A stretch of 64,000 nucleotides of DNA from Zonotrichia leucophrys gambelii (Eukaryota > Chordata > Aves > Passeriformes > Passerellidae). The notes below the pieces were generated by a model. The model was not told the DNA's origin, did not search any database, and was given only the letters and a program-made list of their open reading frames with translations. Each line of letters starts with the position of its first letter. The first letter of the stretch is position 1. A program made the translations under genes and the position numbers. Location of the stretch: positions 145,783,917 to 145,847,916 of the forward strand of contig NC_088171.1 in the NCBI RefSeq assembly GCF_028769735.1, read 5' to 3'. Positions 26,316-37,232 of the stretch are shown here, in pieces.

Positions 26316-26725
26316 TATTGAAGTTGGAGGGAGACGACCCACCTTGCGTTGGTCAGCATCGACTCCCCTTTATTCATCAATCAGGCACCTTTTATAACAG
26401 TGTTAATTCACTTCATGCATATTGCAAAATCTGAGCTCACAACAGGTCAGAGATAACACACCAACCCCTCCTTATGTTTCCAATACCAAGATTTGGGTTC
26501 TCAAAATTATTCTTGCTTTCCCAAAACAGCCAAAGACAGAACATCCACTTGTTATGAGAAAGCTGCCTGAGAACTCTGATGTGCAAGGCTCTCAAGGCCT
26601 TCATGTTTGCCACATTTACCTGTAGTTAAAAATAACCTGAGAACCTCTGCTGTTCACAGAAGCAGGCTGTGAGAATCTGCTCCTCACAGCTGCCTTCTAG
26701 GCCATCCCTGAAAAAATCTCCAACA
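26316..26725 (-). mobile_element. Solo LTR, ERVK-like, with 6-bp TSD
   Basis: A 410-bp unit flanked by the identical hexamer GATGTA (26310-26315 and 26726-26731). On the minus strand it starts TGTTGGAGATTTT and ends CTCCAACTTCAATA; the last bases would be CA in an intact element, so one base has probably mutated. On the minus strand a TATAAAA box (26390-26396) is followed 15 bases later by an AATAAA signal (26369-26374), the compact promoter and polyadenylation layout of avian retroviral LTRs. No internal viral genes are present. The 6-bp duplication fits class II (ERVK). Confidence 0.8.
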
Positions 26726-28430
26726 GATGTACTGCTGTAATCATTTGTGGGGCCAACCCTGGACTCTTGCAGGAGAAAACAGAGCCGGTAAAAAGACGTT
26801 TGGGCTATTAAAAGAAAGGAGGCTGTATTTTTTTTTTTTCTAAACTCACAGTTTCAGTGATCTGGTTCCCACTGTGGCCTGGTCAAAGCCACTGGCAGAC
26901 CTGATGGAGCAGGGATTTGCTGCACAAGGAAGGAAAATGAGCAGCTGGAGGTTGCAAGGGTGGTGTCAATGTCTTAAGCAGCTTTGCCATCAAAGAAAAC
27001 CAGGGTTATGCAAGGGCACCCTTAGGAGTGTTTGAGCATCCTCATAAGCCACTCTCCCCCATCCTAATCACTCTACTCTCAATCTCTGTAATTTTCTGTG
27101 CATTTCCAGTAAATAGAAAGGCAGAAGGTGCATGCTTGCACAGAAAAGGATTGTTTTCTTCTTTCAACAGAAAAGACATAGATAGTTAGACAGATTACAA
27201 TATCTTTAAGTGCTAAGATCCCTGTATGGAAAGAAAGAATACAGGCTTTTGATTTTTGTACTTAACAACATTGTCATGTTACAAGTCCATGTTGAACTCA
27301 CTACTCTCTAAATCATCTGAGTTCCTTTGCAAAGGGTTGCATCACCAAGTTTTGTTCTCTGCTTACACAGTCCCATTTAATATCTTTGGATTTATTTATA
27401 TGGATTTGCGAACACCATTCTCTATTTTTTTCCCTTTTTTTCTTCTTGAGGCTCCACACTGACCATTTTGGCCATGTCCATCTAAATTAGCTGTTTTTAA
27501 GGGTATTCACAACTCTTCTCAATACAGCCCTGCCTGCATATTTCATCACTTTGCAGCTGTTTTTCTCACACATTCATTTTATTGCAGCTGTTAAAGCAGT
27601 CACACAGCACAGCCCCTCTCCTTCCCCTATCTTGCTAATAGGATTTGCTGCTGATCTCCCTGGCATGCCAAGGTATCTGGGTTTATGTTTGAACAATGAA
27701 ATTTCACGGATATATTTTCCTGAATTCATCCTCTTATTACAAACCCTGATTAAAGCCTTCTATTTCCAATCTTTTTCTTTCAACTTTTATTGTAAACTAA
27801 GCATTTAACCAGATTTGCAAAGGAATTATTTCTTCTCATAATAATGTATGAGAGAAAGGGACAAAAGAGAGTAAAGGTGAAAGGATACAAATCTAGGGAT
27901 TACCCTCAAGTAGAGCAAAAAAAATTCTTGCATTAATTAATATATTTGCTATTGGGAAAGAAATTGATTGAGGATTATGATTATTTTAAAAATATAAAGT
28001 GAGAAATAGTAGTTGAATTTATATTTGGAGATTAAAGTAATTTGGTTATATAACGTGATTGAATTTAGTTCTATGGAAAGTGAGAAGCTCATTTCCCACA
28101 TGTGGGTTCTAGAACCTGGTGACTTTTCATCACCCCAGCTATTTTTTTCTCCTGTTTCCACTTTATTCACTCTAGACCAAAAAAAAAAAAAAAACAGAGA
28201 AAAAAATACCCAAACAAACACAAATTTGCAAATAAAAATTGGTGAAGAGATTATATTTTCATTTTAAAAAATTGAAAAAAAAAACTGTTCAGGAAAATTT
28301 AAAAAATACAACAGGAGGAGTTTACACAGAAAACTGAAGTTTTTTCTTTGTATTCTCATTAAATTTCTTAAAATGTGTCTGGAAATAACTGGGTAAGAGG
28401 AGGTTTAAATAAAGAGTTTCATATCAAATA
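26726..28430. other. Intergenic, no gene seen
   Basis: Contains a T12 run at 26828-26839 and an A16 run at 28179-28194, followed by A-rich sequence to about 28300. The A16 run could be a retroposed tail, but no LINE or SINE body is recognisable upstream of it. No coding frame of note. Confidence 0.65.
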
Positions 28431-28512
28431 CTATCTTAATCTAATCTAATTTGTTATCTAACCTATCTAATTTTATCTATTATCTAATTGATTATCTAAT
28501 TTTCTTTATCTA
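28431..28512. repeat. Degenerate (TATCTAAT)n simple repeat
   Basis: The words tatcta, ctaatctaat and tatctaat recur at irregular 8-12 base spacing over about 80 bases. It is a decayed low-complexity repeat rather than a clean microsatellite. Confidence 0.8.
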
Positions 28513-28529
28513 AAGAAGATAAAGAAAAT
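28499..28529. repeat. 13-bp perfect inverted repeat, 5-base loop
   Basis: The arm attttctttatct (28499-28511) is the exact reverse complement of agataaagaaaat (28517-28529), with the loop aaaga. It begins in the last unit of the TATCTAAT repeat, which suggests a template-switch origin from that repeat. Confidence 0.95.
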
Positions 28530-30841
28530 ATTTAGGACTTTTATTGCAGGAATAAATCAGCCCAAGGTTGAAAAACTTTTTACCTCATCTGTCCACAGAA
28601 CCAAGATTTGTAAGGATTTCTCGTTTCCTCCATTTCCTTCCCACTCTCTCCCACAGCTGGGAAATCCAAGACCTATCCCAGGCGTTTGCCCTGTGCACCT
28701 CTCAGTTACTTTCAACCTTTAGAAACAGAAAGCCAAACAGTGCAATGATTGTATTCTGGCAAAAGGCAATAGCCCAAACACTGTACCTGACAGGTAACTC
28801 TGTCTGCAGAGCAAATCTCACACCAGAGAGTGTTTTTTACTGAAGATATTTGGCTAAAGCCTCTGGGCCTTGAGCACACTCATCTGAGGGCTCCAGGATG
28901 TGGATGGAGCAAAGTTTCGTTTCCTGCATAGCTCCTCTGCATTTGTAGCTTTTTGGTCCATCTCAGACCCAGGAAAATTTCAGTTGCCTTGAAAAGAGCT
29001 TGGTTTTTATTTTGAAGTTTCAGTTAATTTCATGCAAGAATGGTTTTAGTCTTATGATCAAAACAAGTAATGTACTGTAGTATAACATAAATTGTCATGA
29101 CTTAAATAGATTTAGACTTGACAGACTGTGTAGTATCCAAGTCATTCAAGTATAAAGCAATGAATGACATTATGCCTATCACAAGAAATGTGGCTGTCAA
29201 CTGCAATTGCTTCTGTAGCACTTGGGGAACAAGGACAATTCAAATCTTCAAATCAAAAAGCATCTGCTTCTTATTGCTTTTCCCTCTCTGGTGTTAACCA
29301 CTGAACTACTTTCATTACTAGCTTTTTTTGATATGCCTCTGTAACATTCATCATTTGCCTCAAAATGTGATATATATCATTGTATAATCAGAATGATAAT
29401 TCCTATATATTTAGAATTGAATTTACATAGTGCACAATCATAGGAGAAAATTCCTTGTAAAATCACAGCAGAATGAGCTGATAGAAGGGCAGACATCAGC
29501 CTGTCATGAGTAGCAGTGAGAAGGAGAAAAGCCTGTGGGAGCTCAGCATTTCTGTCTCTGAACCCAAGCAGAAATGTCATTAAGGGGAACAGTGTGTGTG
29601 ACAGTGAGCTTATGAGGCACAGGGTGCTGCACACCCTTAAAATTGCAGGAAGCGTCTTGAATTCTCAGTACAGTGTTCTTCCTGGCAATAATGCCAGTGG
29701 AGACAGAGGGAGGATGTGGTGGAGATCAGTCTCTGCTCCGGTCTGTGCGCATGAGAGAAGCTGCTCCTGACCTAATGAGATTCCTGTGCTTTAATAGCAC
29801 TGCACCGCTGGGCTGTGGGCCTGCAGGCCAGCTCTTGCTCAGTTCAAGTAGCTCTTGGAGAAGGGATTGGCTCCATCCAGGTCTTCTGGAGCCGCAGCTG
29901 TTCCTCCAGTAATTGGAATCACTCCCTGCCTGCCTTGTGCAGAGCCCAGCAGCAGCTGAGGCTGGCTCCTGGCCAGGGAAGCAGCAGCCAAGCCCTGCTC
30001 CACAAACCCTGTGTGCTGTGGGGAGAATGGGCCCATCCTAGACTTGGATTCTGCCCCTCTGCACGGTCTGAGTTAACATCAGCTGAGGCTTTATGCAGTG
30101 AGAGGGGCAGGAAGGCTTTGTTGTTCTGTCCTGGTGTTCCATGTCCAGCTGTGCCTCCCTGCCAGTGCTCCTGTGTTGGACACTCAGTGAGCAGCGTCTC
30201 TGGCTGCAAGTGATGCACATGTCATTCCTCAGACTTTGGTGTGTGTTGTATTTTGGATAACACTGTTTTTTCTTCTTCAATAGGCCATTTACCAGGCTGT
30301 AGCCTTGCCCCCTCTTCACCCAAGGAACAATCTCTATCCTCTCAATGTGATTACAGCCCATTTCATTCCATAATAGGTTTCTTTTATTATTCCCTCAGGC
30401 ATGTAAATCAAATTCTACTCAGTACCAAAATCTTTGTTTTACAAAGAATGCTGGCATCGAGTGCAGTGAAGGAATAGCTTTGCTATTGAATACAGTCTGT
30501 GTTAATAGAACTCCCCTATCTTTTCTACTTTGAAAGTAAACATCTGTCAAAGTTTATTTTCTCTGTCAGAAAGACAGGAGTGTCTTAAGGGAAAGCACAC
30601 AATAAAAGCAGATAGATTATTCTGCAATTATACCTTTCTCTGTCTAAATGTTTAATTAGATAAGCTGCCACAGAGACAGCGATTACTTTGGCATCCATCT
30701 GTCCCACTTACCGAGGTTACAAATGCAGAGGAAGTCTTGGCAGATTTGATCACAGAAGCCACAGCAAAAGCAGGGAGCTGAAAGTCTCAAACAAGGGCAA
30801 TTTCAAACAACTTTTCAGCCCTGGGTAGCCCCTTGTGTTAG
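28530..30841. other. Intergenic, no gene seen; GC-richer block at 29.5-30.2 kb
   Basis: The segment 29510-30220 is GC-richer, with overlapping frames up to 132 codons on both strands, none with a recognisable domain. The segment 30560-30800 has homeodomain- and GATA-like words (TTAATTAGATAAGC) and might be regulatory. No RNA gene or known repeat seen. Confidence 0.6.
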
Positions 30842-30908
30842 AGCCACTGCCAGTGGCTGATCTTGTGCTATCAGAGTTTGGGATGCACCAACCTTAGTGC
30901 ATCCCAAA
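30842..30908. repeat. Two adjacent perfect hairpins beside a CR1 3' end
   Basis: Arms AGCCACTG (30842-30849) and CAGTGGCT (30851-30858) flank one base. Then TTTGGGATGCAC (30877-30888) and GTGCATCCCAAA (30897-30908) form a perfect 12-bp stem with loop CAACCTTA. The second stem ends exactly where CR1 sequence begins. The cause of the structure is unknown. Confidence 0.9.
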
Positions 30909-31120
30909 ATCATGGAATGGTTTGGGTTAGAAGGGACCTGAAAAATCATCCAGTTCCCCTGCCATGGACATGGACACCTTCCACCAAACCAGATTGCTCA
31001 AAGCCTCATCCATCCTGGCCTTGAGCACTGTCATGGATTGGGCAGCCCCAACTTCTGAGTGCAATATGTTCCAGTGCCTCTCCACCCTCACAGTAAAGAA
31101 TTTCTGCTTAATTTCCTATA
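30909..31120 (-). repeat. CR1 LINE 3' end, 5'-truncated
   Basis: The plus strand starts 'catggaatggtttgggtt', then 'agaagggacctgaaaaatcatccag', 'ccctgccatggacatggacac', 'caaaccagattgctcaaagcc', 'ttgagcactg' and 'gttccagtgcctctccaccctcacagtaaagaa' (each only in part), the classic antisense CR1 3' untranslated region. It lies on the minus strand, is about 210 bp long and stops at the 'taatttcctatatg' block. Well preserved, so moderately young. Confidence 0.9.
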
Positions 31121-34100
31121 TGTAAATATAATACTTGAAGACAGCATCTTTCACCCCTCTGCAGTTACTGCTGCCAAATATGTTTTTGTGCTTGATTTCA
31201 AAAGTTCTGTGTGTCTACCACAATATTAGTTTGATTGCAGGTGTTTCAGCTGCAATGGTAATACAGGTTTTTGCAAGCCTTGTTTCATGCTGGGTTCAGA
31301 AAAAGCACAGAAGAGAAGCCATGATTTCCATCACACAGACCCTGCAAGCTCAGGCAGTGCATAATATGATGAAGAGCATAAAAAGAGAATGAGGCATATA
31401 AACTTGTGAAAATTGCAGATTTTTGCCACTTGATATGTAAATCCAGCTCAAGATCATAAAGGCACAGAACTATTCAGACGTGGGGCTGGAAAGATTTTCA
31501 CTCTAAATAACAGAGCTGCCCAGTCCTGTGGTTAGCAAGGACTTCACTGTGCAGAAAGTGCTGCCTTGTGTTTTCTAAAACTGCAGTCAATTAATATTTA
31601 ACTGCAAAGGCTCCATTATCATTAAAGCTCACAAGATTAAAAATATTTATTTGTGTGACACCTCATGAGGATGTTTTATGGGTGGTATTAAGCCAATGTG
31701 AAGCCCACCTAGAAGATTTGAGCTAAGGTATAAAAGTCAATACCTTGAAATGGCATTTGTATGGTCAAACCTAAAGAGTCAATTTCAAATCAATAAATCT
31801 AAATTTAAATGCTTACCTGTGTATCTAAGCCTGCATTACAAGCAGAGGTAATGGAGATTTAGTCCCTCCAGATAAGGACAGATTCAGATGTCTGTGAGTG
31901 ATGAGATGAAGCAAGTCCTTTGTGTTGGCATCCAAGACCTTATAATGTACTCTGAGTGTTCCTGCTGAGATCTACCATCAAAAAAATTGCATTCCACACA
32001 TAGTCATATATATTATCTGGCTTTGGATATTATCTCATGATCTTGGGGCATCCCAAATGAAGAAAAGGAGTTTCCAGGGTATAATTAATGTCCTCCCTTT
32101 TTAAAAAGGTCGTGGGATCTAAATAGTTTATGTTATTTCTTGATGTCCAAGTCACAAAGTGAAATAAAGCAATGGTATAGGAAGAATCCCAGCTTATTAC
32201 ATGGTTATTTTGAATAACAGATTTTTCTTTTACACTCTTTTTTTGACTTTTTATTATTAATTCTTGTGTCACCAAAAAACTGTTGCAGCTTTTGAAAATG
32301 TATTAAACAGAGCCTGTCAGTTGCTTTTAAAAGAGGTAAGAAATGCTGAAAAGTAATGGGGGACATTTGGCCTATGTCAAAAAGAAGAGACATTGAATAA
32401 TGAGCTGGAAGGGGATGACGTCTCACATTATTTTCTTTTCCTGGTTTGCCAGTTTTAGATTGTTGTTTAATAATTCTTTCAGTATTACGGAAGTCAGATA
32501 TTTTATTTTTGGATGCTGTTTTGAAGCCATTTGGTGAAGGGTTTTACAGGAAAAATAGAGGGAAATATATGAGACATTCACAATGAAAGAAAAAGGAATG
32601 CAAAATACAGCTGAATTCAGTTTTGTTTGCAGACTTGAATCCAGGCCATGAGCACTGATAAATTTGCTAATAAACCTCATTCAGTTTATGTGGTGTTTCA
32701 AACCCAGTCTCATTTGTAGCTTCCACTAGTTTTAGTTTAATTATACTTTGGGGTACATTTTGAACCAAAAATCAGGATGTGCAGTTTGCATGCTATTATT
32801 TCTATTTGTTTAACATACCAAAATCAGATGCTGTTGTGTTTTTAGTGTTCCATAATCTTTATTTGTATGCCCTCAGCCACAGCATTGAAAATTTAGAAAT
32901 ATAATCCTTTCTTTGAAATACTCATCACAGTTATGTTCCTTCATGCCATTACAGGGCAAAACCACTTTTTTTTTTTTTTTTTGATCAGAGAGATGGAGAG
33001 ATTAATGCTTCTGCATCATCTGCTTTTGCAGTTGTAACTGAAACATTTTGTAAAAGACACATATCATTGTAAATCAATATTTGAAATTGCAGGGTAGAAT
33101 GATCTCTTTCCAATGGCTGAGGAGCATCCTAATGCAGACACAATTACAAAACCATAATGTAGCTAACAAGCAAACCTGCCCTCTAAAATGAGTATATTAC
33201 TTGCCACAAATTAATTCACTCTGTTGTAAGAACACTATTGAAGTATTAGCCCATATATTTCTCTTTTTGCTCTCCTCATAAAAACACAGTCTACTACATT
33301 CATCTTCTTCAGCCTCATCATCCACAGCTAAACACTAATAATCTATATACACAAGATCCCCAAACCCATTTTTCTCTGTGTCTCTGTTCTTGACTTGTTT
33401 TTTATCCATCAATACTAGTATGGCAGTATTTCTATCCCCATCTCCCTCCCCCAAAACTATGGATATTGTGATTTGAAACACTGGAATTCTACTGCTGGAT
33501 AAAACCCAAGCATGTTCATAAGCCCTAAGCCTTTAACAAGACAGAAGATGAACCATAAATTGAGCACTACTCACAGGCCCAAGACAGTCTGGTTCCAACC
33601 ACATGTAGTGGTTGCTATAACAATAATTCTGTAGATGAGCTCACAGAGTCACACTCTGGGGAGATACAGGATTTAATTTTTTTTTCCAAAAATACTAAGC
33701 ATTCATAAGCAATAGCCTCCATAAGAACAGCAAAGCACTTCAGAGTGAACCATCAGGTTCAATGATGTGATAAATGCCAACTAGAAGTACCAAGAAAAAT
33801 ATATTGATTTTTGTGATCTGTTTTCTTGTATAGAGCATCTGAAGACAACAAGCTCAACTAGAAAAAATACTTGTTTGCATTAGAATCTGCCTGCAAAATG
33901 GTCCGAAAATAGCTGCTTAGAAAAAAAATGTTTTTTCCAACCTGGGAAAGTATTTTACCAACATATTATGCAATTCTCATGTATGTGATTCTCTCATGAG
34001 CTGATTTTAAATTATTCTGTGCTTTAATTGACATGATGCATGTATGAATTTATGTATTTGGATATTACATATGGCCAATTTTACTGTGTTCTCACTGTTC

Positions 34101-37100
34101 TGACTGTTGCTAGTACTCAGGATTTTGTCTATTTGCTTAACATGAGAAAGAAGAAAATGCTTTCTTTTCAGCTCTGTACAGGTCAAAGTAAGTTTAGAAC
34201 ATTTAAATTCAAATTTTCAGGAAAAATCAAAGCAATTTTTCAGTTTGACTTGTTTGTTAAATGTGACTGTTTCATTTTAATGAAACCAATGCAGTTGAGA
34301 TACTGAAATGAAAAAGTGAAATACAAGGAAAAAACAAAACAAATCCAAACCAACAAATCAAACCAAAAAACTTAATGGAACATTTGAAATTAATTACATT
34401 TAAGACCTAAAAACTAGGACGTTCTGCTTAGGAAATTTTAGCATACTTTTGTTAAAATGTAGTCCAATTAACTATATCTCATCTGTTTAAAGCTGTTACT
34501 AAAATCTTGGTCTTTATTAATTTTCACTGGGATGACGTGAGTTTGGGAGAGTATTATAGAAAAGAGTCTATTTTTGCAGTGTTCCTATGACCTTTCCTTA
34601 TATTCTCTATAGATATCTGCTGTTAGTGGCTGCTGGAAGCAGGACAGAGAAGAAAATGGATTTTCTTTGTTTTTTAATCTGATATAGTGTCTTTCCTGGT
34701 CTTAACTTAACTAGAAAGAGCAGACATCTTTGAGATTTAACATATTGAGCAATGAAGATTATTAAAAAGAAAAAATATGGGTTCATTGGTGATATTTGCA
34801 GTGACTGAGCAGAGTACCATATTGCATCAGTGCCTGTGCAGAAAACCTCATTTTCTCTTTACGGTCCATTTGCTCTGACAGGGAATGCACTTCTATTTGA
34901 CCATAAAAAGCTGGTTTTGGGTGGTTTGAGTCTAGCTTGTTCACAGACATGCACACAAAGCATTTGGAGGTGATGCGTCTGGAGTCACAAACATGAGCCA
35001 TGCCCTGGTTCATGGCATCCCTGGCTACTTCTGAAGCAGTATCTGAGTCAAAATCTCTCAAGGATTTGCAGCTGGGAGACAGCTCAGCTTCACATGGCAA
35101 TCCAAATTTTCTTTCCTGAGTTTTACCTTTGTTTTATCCAGCAAAAGTCTCAGTTGGAAAAGAACAGAAAAGGGGGATCAAATCTATCAACAGGGGGAAA
35201 TGTTCTTCCATGTTATTCCCACTTGTAGCCTATTCTTCCAGATCTTTCCAGAGAAAGACCCTTTTCTTTCATCCCCCAAACTCTGATCCACCTCTTCTGG
35301 CCAGCCAGGTATGTCAGAGCAGCAACTTCATGATCCTGCAAAGGACTCTAAACCAGGGCACAGAGGACACAGAGTACAGCTGCTTTAGCATGAGTGCCTC
35401 TGGAGAAAATATCTTGGATTTCTGAGACAGCTCCATGCTGCTGACAGATGTGACCCAGGAGCTATGAGCTATCCATCCAGAGCAGCAGCTCTCCTGGGCT
35501 CTCCTGTGATCCCAAACACCAGGGGGAGAGAAAAAATCAGTCACTGTTTCTCTTTATTTAATGCTCTTGTGCTTTTGCTGTCTCTCTGGGACTTGCACCT
35601 TGATTTTTCTTTCTTTGCTTACACCCAGTCTTGCAGAACACTTGCTCAAGTGCTCGATGTTGATGCATCTGCCTGACCTTATTGATTCCTCTGAACTGCA
35701 GGAGATGAAGGGAAGGGATATTTTTGCCCTGTGCCACTTAGCCAGAGTGACTCAGGAATCTGGTCTGTAAAGTTAAGTGAACTTGTTTTGCATTTGAAGA
35801 TTTAGAATTTTAGACCAAATTCTCCTCAGGAAAGGAGGAGAGCAGAAACTTCAAAAGTGTGATATAAATACATGTTCTTATGTTAAATGGGTATTTTGAG
35901 TGTCCCACAAGCTTTCTAGTATCACTAGTATTCTCAAATTTCATGGAAAGACACAAAAACCTCTGGTTTTCTGCACATATTGAGCAAATTTGGCGCTGTT
36001 TCCAAGTCAAACACAAATTTTTCCTGAAGTTGCAAAGACACCCTCATTGATTCTCTAGAATTTGCAAAAGTGTGGGTTAGCTGTCCAGGTCCTTTCATAA
36101 TTAATCACAAAGAAGAAACTACAATTCAGGTCCAATTACTCCCTTACCTGATACCAGCCCTGAGGTGCAGTGAATTTATGCTTTCAGCTGGACTTGTTAC
36201 CCATTGACTTCAAAGTGAGATTGGACAAGAATAGATTGACCTAGATCACAAAATTTGATTTTAGACAGATCAAATTAGGCAACATAAGTCCCATTTTAGC
36301 TTACTAGGGGACAGATAACAAGAAGGACAACCTTTATGCGATCAGTGAAAAACAGTGAACCGAAATTTTATGCTGGGCCATGGAGATGTTGAGATATTGG
36401 CACAGGGGCTTTCAGTGGCATACTGGCTCCTACAGTCAGTTATGTTTCTCCTTTTTGCATTGTAATGCCACCACAAGGAGAGGGAAAGGTGACTTTTGCT
36501 GAAGTCCTAGATCACCTTGAGAGAAATTGCAATAAAATATTGCGTGGATTCCCCAGCAGTTAGGGTGAAAGCTAATTACCTGTGCGTAGGGAAAACAGAT
36601 GATTTGCAATGGGGTTACACAAATGTCAGGATCTGAGTATGAAAATGCAGAAATACAGGGAAATTATTTGCTTGTATAAATGTCTGTGCCTCTAGAGACT
36701 TATGGACTAGACATAGCCAAAGGAAAATTCTTGACTACTCCTGCTGGATTCAGTAATATTGTCCAGTAAAATGGAATTTAAGTAGAAATATGAACAGAGC
36801 AGCATGAGAGAGGGAAGGAATGTTTACTCTTTGTTGGACTGCCTATTAAATGTTGTGAAAAATAGAATTTTCCTTTGTCTTCTCACCACAGTCCTGTAAG
36901 ACAAAAACTCTGTGAAAACCTGCACGTTGCCTTCCAGTTGCCCAGAAGGACATAAACTCACACAAGCTGTCCTAGATAAAGTGGAAATCTCTGCAAATAT
37001 CCAAAGATTGCACATTCCTTTAATAAGCTGTAATAGAAATCTTAAATTAGAAAATTCAAGGCTTTCACAACAATTAACACAAAGGTCCCAGAGTACAAAA

Positions 37101-37112
37101 ATGAATTCCCTT
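31121..37112. other. Intergenic, no gene seen
   Basis: AT-rich unique sequence. A T17 run lies at 32966-32982. Open frames reach 115 codons at most, overlap on both strands and show no domain. A GC-richer patch at 35330-35700 has frames on both strands with no recognisable protein. No RNA gene recognised. Confidence 0.65.
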
Positions 37113-37232
37113 AGTTGGACAGGGCCTTCAGTAGCCTGGTCTAGTGAAAGGTGTGCCTGCTCATGGCAGGGGGTTTGGAAGTGGAAGTTCCTTAAAGTCC
37201 CTTCCTACTCAATCTATTCCATGACTCTGATA
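37113..37232 (+). repeat. CR1 LINE 3' terminal fragment
   Basis: About 120 bp in the sense direction: 'gttggacagggcc', 'agcctggtctagtgaaagg', 'catggcagggggtttgga' and 'ccttaaagtcccttcctac', ending in the tail-like 'attccatgactctgat'. This is the extreme 3' end of a CR1 on the plus strand, strongly 5'-truncated. Confidence 0.85.

Noticed and set aside
28179..28300. A16 run as the tail of a retroposed gene or SINE
   Set aside because: No recognisable body upstream on the plus strand and no target duplication found.
29815..30213. 132-codon plus-strand frame in the GC-richer block
   Set aside because: Overlapping minus-strand frames are equally long, composition is Ser/Gln/Cys-rich as expected from GC-rich random sequence, and no domain is visible.
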